DNA from: Candidatus Sulfotelmatobacter sp.
GTDB taxonomy: Bacteria; Acidobacteriota; Terriglobia; Terriglobales; Acidobacteriaceae
Assembly: GCA_030037575.1 (NCBI GenBank)
Contig: JASHRB010000685.1
Location: 1 to 11,283 of the forward strand
Length of the DNA stretch: 11,283 nucleotides
Reading direction: 5' to 3'
Position numbers and translations under genes: made by a program. The notes beneath the pieces are model-generated. The model was not told the origin of the DNA and made no database searches. It saw nothing but the letters and a program-made list of their open reading frames with translations. Positions 1-5,230 of the stretch are shown here, piece after piece (positions within the stretch are counted from its first letter, which is position 1; each line of letters starts with the position of its first letter).

Positions 1-482
1 CCCGCGGTGGTCAGCAGGTCCGCCACCAGCTTGGATGAAATCGGGCTGCGTGGTTTGTCTTTGCGATCCTGCCGCGCATATCCAAAATACGGAATCACCG
101 CCGTGATTCGCCGTGCCGAGGCCCGCTTCAGGGCATCGACCATCAGCAGCAGTTCCATCAAATTTTCGTCGACCCCCGTGCTCCTGGCTCCGTGCACCGC
201 ACGGCACGTCGGTTGCACCACGAAAACATCTGCCCCGCGAACGTTCTCCTGGATCTGCACATAGGCCTCGCCGTCGGCAAAACGTGTCACCTGCGCCTGC
301 CCGCGCGGCATGCCCAGGAACTGGCAGACCTCGTCCGCCAGGGGCTCGTTCGCAGTCCCGCTGAAAATTTTGAACTTCTCATCCACCCGCGGGCGCTGCT
401 TGCGATCGGATTTCTCTTCCGGCGCGGGGGGGACGCTCTTTTCCACCCTTTGCGCTTTTTCCGGCGTGACTAGAGTTGCCAT
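1..482 (-). CDS. prs: Ribose-phosphate pyrophosphokinase (PRPP synthase), 5' part only
   Basis: The enzyme makes PRPP from ribose 5-phosphate and ATP for nucleotide, His and Trp synthesis in the cytosol. The window holds the first 160 residues and the gene runs off the left edge. Family sequence begins near residue 37 ([14 protein letters not shown]). It continues through [26 protein letters not shown] (about 67-92), the [16 protein letters not shown] helix (108-123) and [22 protein letters not shown] (131-152), which holds the ATP-binding ARQDRK segment. An ATG at 482 is chosen; it gives a charged tail of about 36 residues before the conserved core, and no good ribosome binding site precedes it. 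Compared with remembered Prs sequences such as B. subtilis QSTSDPVNEH, about 8 extra residues lie between QPTC and VDEN, over a small DNA palindrome. It follows ispE and tRNA-Gln on the same strand, perhaps in one transcript. Confidence 0.94.
   Translation of the reverse strand, partial: MATLVTPEKAQRVEKSVPPAPEEKSDRKQRPRVDEKFKIFSGTANEPLADEVCQFLGMPRGQAQVTRFADGEAYVQIQENVRGADVFVVQPTCRAVHGARSTGVDENLMELLLMVDALKRASARRITAVIPYFGYARQDRKDKPRSPISSKLVADLLTTA
190..204. repeat. Small perfect inverted repeat inside prs
   Basis: CCGTGC-acc-GCACGG has 6-bp perfect arms. It lies in the stretch encoding the extra residues [10 protein letters not shown] (about 94-103) of PRPP synthase, where homologues I remember have about two residues. 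Outer GTGC/GCAC words surround it. Arms are seen directly; that the segment is an insertion is inferred from remembered homologues. Confidence 0.6.
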
Positions 483-486
483 AAGC

Positions 487-566
487 GGTTCTCAGTTCTC
501 GGTTATAGTTCTCAGTCTTTGGGGCTCGGCCAGTTCACTGAGAACCGGGAACTGGCAACTGAGAAC
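487..566. repeat. Intergenic inverted repeat built of GTTCTCAG / CTGAGAAC words
   Basis: The left arm holds GTTCTCAG at 488-495 and 508-515 and GTTCTCGG at 495-502. The right arm holds the reverse complement CTGAGAAC at 538-545 and 559-566. The region fills the space between prs and tRNA-Gln, so in the minus-strand transcript it would fold into a long imperfect stem. On the minus strand it also contains TATAAC (505-510 as complement), a possible -10 box for prs. Function is unknown; it could separate the tRNA from the prs message. Confidence 0.7.
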
Positions 567-575
567 TGGTTTTTC

Positions 576-649
576 TGGCTGGGCCGCTAGGATTCGAACC
601 TAGACAAAGTGCTCCAAAGGCACTTGACCTACCATTAGTCGACGGCCCA
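576..649 (-). tRNA. tRNA-Gln(UUG), with encoded CCA
   Basis: Read on the minus strand, the acceptor arm TGGGCCG (649-643) pairs perfectly with CGGCCCA (586-580), followed by discriminator G (579) and encoded CCA (578-576). The anticodon stem AAGTGC/GCACTT closes the 7-base loop CTTTGGA, giving anticodon TTG (UUG), which reads Gln CAA. The T arm is CTAGG-TTCGAAT-CCTAG. Total length is 74 with CCA. It sits between ispE and prs, all on the same strand. Confidence 0.97.
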
Positions 650-666
650 GTGAATCATTTTGCTGG

Positions 667-730
667 CTGATTTTTGATGGTTGATTGAAACTCCAGTCCG
701 GGAACACATAGATTTTCAATCAAAAATCAG
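667..730. repeat. Intergenic inverted repeat built of TGATTTTTGATT / AATCAAAAATCA words
   Basis: CTGATTTTTGAT (667-678) is perfectly complementary to ATCAAAAATCAG (719-730). TTGATTGAAA (681-690) is perfectly complementary to TTTCAATCAA (714-723). A further ATCAA-rich copy, AATCAACAATCAAAAAT, runs on to about 748. It lies between the ispE stop and tRNA-Gln. It is AT-rich against a GC-rich background and low in complexity. In the minus-strand RNA it could act as a terminator-like or processing structure, but no clean U tract follows. Confidence 0.7.
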
Positions 731-764
731 TAATCAACAATCAAAAATTTCACGCCAGATACCG

Positions 765-1874
765 TCACCTCAAAATGGCCTTCCAGTACTGCCGCCGGGT
801 CACGGTGGCTGTCGCCTGCGCCGCCCAACCCTGCTGCCGCAGCTTTTCCGCCGCTGTACGCGCCAGTTTCGTGGAGCCGAACAGCCCATACAACGCCGAC
901 CCGGAACCCGACAGAGACGCGTAGCTTGCGCGCGCGCGTGCCAGCGCCTGTTTGATCTCACTCAGTTCGGGATACTCAGGAAAGACGACTTGTTCGAAGT
1001 CGTTCTTGATCCCGGCCCGGACAAGCCCGAGAAGCGGATTCTCAAGCCGGCCCCTTCGAAAAGGAGCACCGGAGCAGCTCTCGCTCAGCCACGCCGACAG
1101 CCGCGGGCCAAGCTGCTTCATTCTAGCGGATGGTGCAGGCACGGTCAACGTGGGTCCAGCCGCCCCCGGCCGTCCTAAGGGAAAAGGAACGGAAGCTTGG
1201 GCTCGACTGGATTCTGTAAAGGGTGCACGGGCATCGGGGTCGAGCGGTGAAGAGCGGCGCTCGAGCGCTGCGTCCGCATGGCGAGAACGTCCGGGCTTTA
1301 GCCCCCGCTCCATCCTGCGGTCCCACTGCGCAAACGCCTTCGCAGTCGAAACGCCAATCTTCGGCGTCACCACAACGCACGCCATCTTCGGCAAATCCTC
1401 GACCGGGTAAACTTGTTCGCCGCGACCCACTCCCAACACCGTTCCACCCAGCAGAAACAGGGGCAGATCCGAACCCACTTCCGCGGCAATGTTTAGCCGC
1501 TGCTCTGCGCTCAGGCGCTTGTTCAACACCCGTTCCAATCCAAGCAACACCGCCACGGCATTGGATGATGCTCCCCCCAATCCCCCTTGTACCGGCAGGC
1601 GTTTCTCGATCGCAATGACCACCCGCCCTTTGGCGCTTAGAGCCAGCAGCGCCTTTTCGGCCATGCGAAAGCAGGTGTTCGATTCCTCGCACGGAACCCT
1701 GGGGTCGTCACATTGAATCTCGATTCCGCTGCCACGCCCGACGCCGACGCGAATCAGGTCATAAAGTCCAATCGTCTGATAGACCGTGAGCAATTGGTGA
1801 AATCCGTCATCGCGGCGCGGGCCAATGTATAACCCCAGATTAATTTTCGCGAACGCTCGTACCGTTACCGTCAT
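765..1874 (-). CDS. ispE: 4-diphosphocytidyl-2-C-methyl-D-erythritol kinase with an in-frame insert
   Basis: IspE phosphorylates CDP-ME at the 2-hydroxyl using ATP, the fourth step of the MEP isoprenoid pathway, and belongs to the GHMP kinase family. Visible motifs are AFAKINLGL (8-15, catalytic-region Lys10), the glycine-rich ATP loop PVQGGLGGASSNA (94-106), GSDLPLF (135-140, with Asp136 matching the catalytic Asp) and the C-terminal LSGSGSALYGLF (321-332). The start chosen is ATG at 1874, because MTVTVRAFAKINL matches the family. A GTG at 1919 would add 15 residues with no support. The product is 369 residues against roughly 280-320 usual. The excess is about 50 residues at 190-242, rich in Arg, Ser, Pro and Ala, between VSTAKAFAQWD and the C-terminal domain. 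No good ribosome binding site precedes the ATG. tRNA-Gln and prs follow on the same strand. Confidence 0.95.
   Translation of the reverse strand: MTVTVRAFAKINLGLYIGPRRDDGFHQLLTVYQTIGLYDLIRVGVGRGSGIEIQCDDPRVPCEESNTCFRMAEKALLALSAKGRVVIAIEKRLPVQGGLGGASSNAVAVLLGLERVLNKRLSAEQRLNIAAEVGSDLPLFLLGGTVLGVGRGEQVYPVEDLPKMACVVVTPKIGVSTAKAFAQWDRRMERGLKPGRSRHADAALERRSSPLDPDARAPFTESSRAQASVPFPLGRPGAAGPTLTVPAPSARMKQLGPRLSAWLSESCSGAPFRRGRLENPLLGLVRAGIKNDFEQVVFPEYPELSEIKQALARARASYASLSGSGSALYGLFGSTKLARTAAEKLRQQGWAAQATATVTRRQYWKAILR
1150..1306 (-). repeat. Putative interspersed element inserted in frame in ispE
   Basis: This stretch encodes residues about 190-242 of IspE, which have no counterpart in the homologues I remember. 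It holds GGGCTTTAGCCC (1293-1304, read in frame as GGG CTA AAG CCC, Gly-Leu-Lys-Pro), the perfect palindrome GCGCTCGAGCGC (1257-1268) and an imperfect GC-rich stem near 1151-1176. The GGGCTAAAGCCC core recurs with longer arms in the clpB-hsp20 spacer at 10338-10353. There is no internal stop in the ispE frame. The extent is approximate. Confidence 0.6.
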
Positions 1875-1883
1875 GGGAGGATG

Positions 1884-1914
1884 ATTGTAAAACTCCGCGC
1901 CCACTGCTTGGCAA
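1884..1914 (-). promoter_or_regulatory. Possible ispE promoter close to the start codon
   Basis: On the minus strand TTGCCA (1914-1909) and TACAAT (1889-1884) are separated by 19 bp, somewhat long. Each box matches 5 of 6 consensus bases. The -10 box ends 9 bases before the ispE ATG, so a transcript from it would have almost no leader, in keeping with the missing ribosome binding site. Confidence 0.35.
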
Positions 1915-2133
1915 TTCACCGTCGGCCGTTAACTTAGAGTGCGCGTCCTTGGCTCGATCTGAGCCGCCTTGGCTGGCGCTGGCGCCACGCCTTACCCCCG
2001 CGCGGCAGCGATCCGGCTTGATCGCGCCCCCTCAATCGCGGCCTCATTTTGCCTCATGCAAAGAAATATATCCCCGTCCGATACACCACTTCGGTAATCT
2101 CGACTCTGACCGCCGCCTGGAGCACTCTGATTT

Positions 2134-2185
2134 GTGGTTCCAATCACACGAACCGCCTGGGGCGGTCCCCCCTAGTTGGAACCAC
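2134..2185. repeat. Large two-level inverted repeat upstream of the cupredoxin-like gene
   Basis: Outer arms GTGGTTCCAA (2134-2143) and TTGGAACCAC (2176-2185) are perfect 10-bp complements. Inside them ACCGCC-tgg-GGCGGT (2152-2166) is a perfect 6-bp hairpin. It lies in the divergent region between ispE and the gene at 2365, about 180 bases before that start. It is not followed by a T tract, so it is not a standard terminator. It could be a cruciform-forming dispersed element or part of a leader RNA. Confidence 0.7.
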
Positions 2186-2209
2186 GCACCACCGCAAGCG
2201 CGAGTGCTG

Positions 2210-2332
2210 CCCCGATTGGCAACGGGGAACCCCTGTCAGCGCTGTCCCGCAAGGGTGCAAGCCGTAGCCTGCGGAAAATGTGACGACAGCTACAAATTTC
2301 CAGCCCGGGTTCCGCGTCGATCGGGAGATCGA
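2210..2332 (+). promoter_or_regulatory. Candidate structured 5' leader of the cupredoxin-like gene
   Basis: Several helices are possible in the plus-strand RNA: CCCCG (2210-2214) with CGGGG (2223-2227); GCTGTC (2241-2246) with GACAGC (2285-2290), enclosing CCGCA (2247-2251) with TGCGG (2270-2274) stacked directly on it; and TCGATC-ggga-GATCGA (2317-2332), ending 20 bases before the ribosome binding site. The nested pair around AGGGTGCAAGCC looks like a designed RNA fold. I do not recognise it as a known riboswitch class. Confidence 0.4.
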
Positions 2333-2364
2333 ACAGAAAAATCGGGCTGTCAGGGAGTTTTGTT

Positions 2365-3177
2365 ATGCGGCCTCTGATTACTGGTTATTCATTGTTGCTT
2401 TGTCTTTTGGCGGCCTCGATTTTTGCCGCCGCTCAATCGAACTATAAAGTCATCGCAGTTACGGATGGCGGTACCATCTCCGGGACCGTCAAGTGGTCAG
2501 GGCCCGTGCCCCACGAGTTGGACTATCCCATCACCAAGGATCCTCAGATTTGCGAAACCGACGGCAAAAAGACCGCCGATCTCGAACGGTTGATCGTCGG
2601 TCCGGAAGGCGGCGTTGCCAACACCATCGTTTACATCAAAAACATCACGGAAGGGAAGGCCATGGATCTGCCCGAGCAGCGGCGCCATCTTGATCAAAAG
2701 CACTGCCGTTATGTTCCGCATATCCTGCTTGTGCCCGAAGGCGCCGACCTGGAGATGCAAAGCTCCGATGCCACCCTGCACACGATCCACATGGACGGGG
2801 CGGCTACCTTCAACTTGCCGTTTCCTTTCACCAACCAGGTGGTTTCGCGCGCCATGTCGACGCCGGGCTTGGTCAACCTGCATTGCAACGGGGGCCACGT
2901 CTGGATGAATGCCGAAATGATGGTGGTGCCGCATCCTTACTATGCAGTTACGGATGAGAGCGGGCGCTTCGAATTCACCAGCGTCCCTCCGGGCGCCTAT
3001 CAAATCGTCGCCTGGCATGAAGGCTGGGGGCTGGCCGGCAAGGAGCAGGCCTACGATGTTCTGACCGAGCGCGCTGTACAACGTCCGATCTTTACCGAAC
3101 CGAAATCCTGGGAGAAGCCGGTTACCGTAAACTCCAACGGATCAAGCTCGGTCAATTTTGTGATCGGAAATAAATAA
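2365..3177 (+). CDS. Secreted cupredoxin-like / carboxypeptidase-regulatory-like domain protein
   Basis: This is an exported 270-residue protein of unknown exact role. Residues 1-23 form a signal peptide (hydrophobic LLLCLLAASIFAAA, likely cut before QSN), with no lipobox Cys. Residues about 35-95 resemble a beta-sandwich start (GGTISGTVKWSGPVP). Residues 112-188 look like a cupredoxin: YVPHILLVPEGADLEMQSSDATLHTIH followed by LVNLHCNGGHVWMNAEMMV. Possible copper ligands are His139 or His142, Cys173, His177 and Met181. Spacing Cys-x3-His differs from plastocyanin Cys-x2-His. Residues 189-220 (HPYYAVTDESGRFEFTSVPPGAYQIVAWHEG) match the carboxypeptidase-regulatory-like beta fold seen in many acidobacterial surface proteins. 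AGGGAG at 2352-2357 lies 7 bases before the ATG. It stands alone, divergent from ispE. Electron transfer or copper binding is an inference. Confidence 0.88.
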   Translation: MRPLITGYSLLLCLLAASIFAAAQSNYKVIAVTDGGTISGTVKWSGPVPHELDYPITKDPQICETDGKKTADLERLIVGPEGGVANTIVYIKNITEGKAMDLPEQRRHLDQKHCRYVPHILLVPEGADLEMQSSDATLHTIHMDGAATFNLPFPFTNQVVSRAMSTPGLVNLHCNGGHVWMNAEMMVVPHPYYAVTDESGRFEFTSVPPGAYQIVAWHEGWGLAGKEQAYDVLTERAVQRPIFTEPKSWEKPVTVNSNGSSSVNFVIGNK

Positions 3178-3575
3178 GAATCAAGCTGGAAATCCTACAA
3201 GCAAAGGCCAGCACGGCTCTGCCCAAACCTTCGGCGCACAGCTGCGCCCTTCGCGAATCCGGCGGTCCCTGGCGAAGTCGCCCAGAACCTGCATCGATGG
3301 TGCGAATCTCGACGACAGCCGTGCGCCAACAACTGCATTCCGGCGGGGTCACGGCCATCGACCCGATTGCCGGACCGGCTGATCGTTCTGGCACCGCGCG
3401 GATCGATCGCCACGCGCCAAAGCACGCCTTTCGGAAGCCGGCTTCAGCGCTCGGGCCGACACAACCTTTACTTTGCGCCTTGCCCGCGGGGCCGTGAGAG
3501 GCGACAGCGAAAATGGCAAACTGATGCCTTCCTTCAGCACCTTGGCCGGAGCCCACCAGCAGGGGGCCAACCGCC
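3178..3575. other. Region with no convincing gene
   Basis: ORFs occur in several frames of both strands here, but none has a recognisable domain, a plausible ribosome binding site or a match to a family I know. Two copies of the 13-mer CCTTGGCCGGAGC lie at 3540-3552 and 3580-3592. The region could hold a decayed gene, since protein-like stretches shift between minus-strand frames, or a rapidly changing spacer. I see no terminator for the gene ending at 3177. Confidence 0.4.
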
Positions 3576-3932
3576 TTACCCTTGGCCGGAGCGTTGGACG
3601 GCATCCACATCGAAACTTAATTCATTCGCCATCGGTGGAAACTCTCGAAGCCCGGTGGTGAATGGGCAGGGTGACATGGTGGGGGTGAAGCTTCGACGCC
3701 GGCAACGCGCCCGGCGCGGCGGCCCCGCAACTTCTTCTTGGATGACAAGCAAGGCGGCAAACTTAGCGTCGACCTCCGCGCCCTTCAGCAGGCGCTGGGC
3801 CACTTCTAGGGCCGGCGGGCGATAGCGAACCGAGGAGCCGGTCGCCGCCCACAAGCCCTGGCTGCCATAGAGAATATTGGCAAAGGGAGGTGTATGATTC
3901 GCGCTGGCCGGCGCCAAAACCCGGGGCGACAA
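3576..3932 (-). CDS. Doubtful small ORF downstream of the 245-residue protein gene
   Basis: A 118-residue ORF begins with TTG at 3932, six bases after the stop of the gene ending at 3938. AGGAGG and GGAG lie just upstream, inside the end of that gene, at a usable distance. The first 65 residues, with ANILYGSQGLWAATGSSVRYRPPALEVAQRLLKGAEVDAKFAALLVIQEE, look protein-like. The remainder is Arg/Pro-rich and unconvincing, and may reflect a frameshift or insertion. I recognise no family. It may be the start of a broken gene that continues in another frame toward 3200. Confidence 0.3.
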   Translation of the reverse strand: MSPRVLAPASANHTPPFANILYGSQGLWAATGSSVRYRPPALEVAQRLLKGAEVDAKFAALLVIQEEVAGPPRRARCRRRSFTPTMSPCPFTTGLREFPPMANELSFDVDAVQRSGQG

Positions 3933-3937
3933 AATCG

Positions 3938-4675
3938 TCAGCTCCGCCTCCTGTACAGCACCGAAAACTCAAAGCCCGCGTTCGCCGGAAATAGCTCCGC
4001 CACTTTCCTCAAACGTTCCGCCAGCGCCGACGGTGCGAGTAAGGGATAATCCCGCTCCCGCAAATCGTAATAATCCACATCTAAAAACAGGGACAGCAAA
4101 TAAATCGAGATGGTGTCGGAAAACGTGGCCTCGAAGTATTCGTTCTGGTAACGCTCTGCGTCCGGTCCGGCGGCAGTCGCGAGTTTTCGCGCCTCCCAGG
4201 CATCGAGCGAAGTCTCGCCCCGAATGCCTGCCCCAACCTGTTTCCACGCCAATTCGCTGAACTCCTGCGAGACTCCGGCAATTTCTACCAGCGCATGGCC
4301 CACGTTGATGTAGAACTCAAATGCCACCGAAAACTTGTCGTCCGTAAGCCGGGTGGAAATAAACACGCACTGCGAGTCGCCCAGATTCAAGTTGCGATGG
4401 CAAACCGCGCTGTCGCTGAGCGCGACATCATAACGATCGGCAATCAAAGTCTCGTCGCCCTGGCTCACCGTGAGGGGCACGAAATAATAAGCTTTGCGCT
4501 TGAGCGCCGAGGCAATTTTGGCCGGGACGGCAGCGATCATGCGCTCCAAATCCGTCGAGCCGACCGAGTTCTCGCCCGCCGTGGCATAACAGACGCCGTT
4601 CGCCGCCTGGGAAACCGGCGTCATCCGCACCACATCTGCGGGGCTCCGCGTAATCGTGGGCGCTGCCTGTGACAT
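3938..4675 (-). CDS. Hypothetical protein, 245 residues, family not recognised
   Basis: Predicted cytosolic: no signal peptide and no strong membrane segment. Composition is that of a folded protein, with FVPLTVSQGDETLIADRYDVALSDSAV (about 67-93), CVFISTRLTDDKFSVAFEFYINVGHALVEIAG (about 103-134) and an acidic/aromatic C-terminal half holding FSDTISIYLLSLFLDVDYYDLRERDYPLL. I cannot assign a function or catalytic motif. ATG at 4675 is the first start but has no spaced ribosome binding site. TATAAA ends 9 bases upstream, so a near-leaderless message is possible. Met18 or Met46 are alternative starts. The gene diverges from the small membrane protein gene at 4912 across about 236 bases. Confidence 0.8.
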   Translation of the reverse strand: MSQAAPTITRSPADVVRMTPVSQAANGVCYATAGENSVGSTDLERMIAAVPAKIASALKRKAYYFVPLTVSQGDETLIADRYDVALSDSAVCHRNLNLGDSQCVFISTRLTDDKFSVAFEFYINVGHALVEIAGVSQEFSELAWKQVGAGIRGETSLDAWEARKLATAAGPDAERYQNEYFEATFSDTISIYLLSLFLDVDYYDLRERDYPLLAPSALAERLRKVAELFPANAGFEFSVLYRRRS

Positions 4676-4911
4676 CCTTAATCATTTATACACTACCCGT
4701 TATCCGCGGGCGTTCCGCTCTTGTCGTGTTCCGTGGCCTCCCGAAGCCCCGCGTTTTCACCCGCGCGGGCGGAGGGATCTCCTCGTTCCCGCCATCAGGT
4801 TTTGGCGAAATCCATTGGGCCTGCCCGGGCACGGCATTCGCCGGCAAGCGGCTGCGCTCAGGACCGTCCCGAGACCTCCCGACCACCGCCGAATGGTGTA
4901 GCCTTATTAAG
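4676..4911. promoter_or_regulatory. Divergent intergenic region with a possible minus-strand -10 box
   Basis: On the minus strand TATAAA ends 9 bases before the ATG at 4675, with no matching -35 box at 16-18 bp. Two perfect 10-bp palindromes occur, CCCGCGCGGG (4760-4769) and TGCCCGGGCA (4822-4831). Both could be operators or simply products of high GC content. No clear promoter for the plus-strand pair was found. Confidence 0.3.
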
Positions 4912-5229
4912 GTGACTGGCACTCCCAATTCGCCCCGCTGGTACACGATTCCGGTGCGAGCCGCGCTGGTTACGTTCCTCGGCACTCTGATCTGTTTCGC
5001 GGTTGCGCTGTTGCTGGGAATTATGGGGACGGCGGTGGTATCGTGGTTCGATCACGTGCATCCCGACATGCGCATCGCTTATCGCCATGTTGCTCTGCCG
5101 GCCGCCATGGTCTCGGGAGCCCTCCTCCTGGCGCTCTCCCTGGCGCTCGAAATCCGCCACTATCGCCAGTCGAAAACCCTCGCCGCCATCGCCAGAATGA
5201 GCGCAGATCGCCCGCTCCCGACCAGCTGA
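4912..5229 (+). CDS. Small membrane protein with two transmembrane helices
   Basis: With a GTG start at 4912 the product is 105 residues. Helix 1 is about residues 16-44 (RAALVTFLGTLICFAVALLLGIMG) and helix 2 about 59-80 (ALPAAMVSGALLLALSLALEI), joined by a short loop containing HPDMRIAYRHV. The C-terminal IRHYRQSK segment is basic and probably cytosolic. The reading frame is open back to an ATG at 4669, but the extra 81 residues are Arg/Pro/Gly-rich, overlap the opposite-strand gene start and look non-coding. The GTG fits the start of the compact WYTIP-RAALVTF core that I recall from similar acidobacterial proteins. The ribosome binding site is poor. It lies one base before the hydrolase gene, so the two are almost certainly co-transcribed. 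Function unknown. Confidence 0.75.
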   Translation: MTGTPNSPRWYTIPVRAALVTFLGTLICFAVALLLGIMGTAVVSWFDHVHPDMRIAYRHVALPAAMVSGALLLALSLALEIRHYRQSKTLAAIARMSADRPLPTS

Positions 5230-5230
5230 G

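Noticed and set aside
1123..1692. Minus-strand ORF of 189 codons in another frame of ispE
   Set aside because: Overlaps the well-supported IspE frame and shows no family motifs.
2150..2290. Possible ZTP, cobalamin or c-di-GMP riboswitch before the secreted protein gene
   Set aside because: Short look-alikes (CCGCCTGGGGC, GGGTGCAAGCC) occur, but the other conserved blocks of each class are missing or out of order.
1949..2377. Plus-strand ORF of 142 codons in the ispE / secreted-protein spacer
   Set aside because: Passes through several strong inverted repeats, overlaps the next start and has no protein-like pattern.
2497..3081. Minus-strand ORF of 194 codons opposite the secreted protein gene
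   Set aside because: Antisense shadow; the plus strand has a signal peptide, ribosome binding site and domain motifs.
3367..3825. Plus-strand ORF of 152 codons in the gene-poor region
   Set aside because: No ribosome binding site or recognisable motif, and Arg/Pro/Ser-rich composition typical of chance ORFs.
4669..4911. N-terminal extension of the small membrane protein from the ATG at 4669
   Set aside because: The extra 81 residues overlap the opposite-strand gene start, are low in complexity and precede a compact conserved-looking core.
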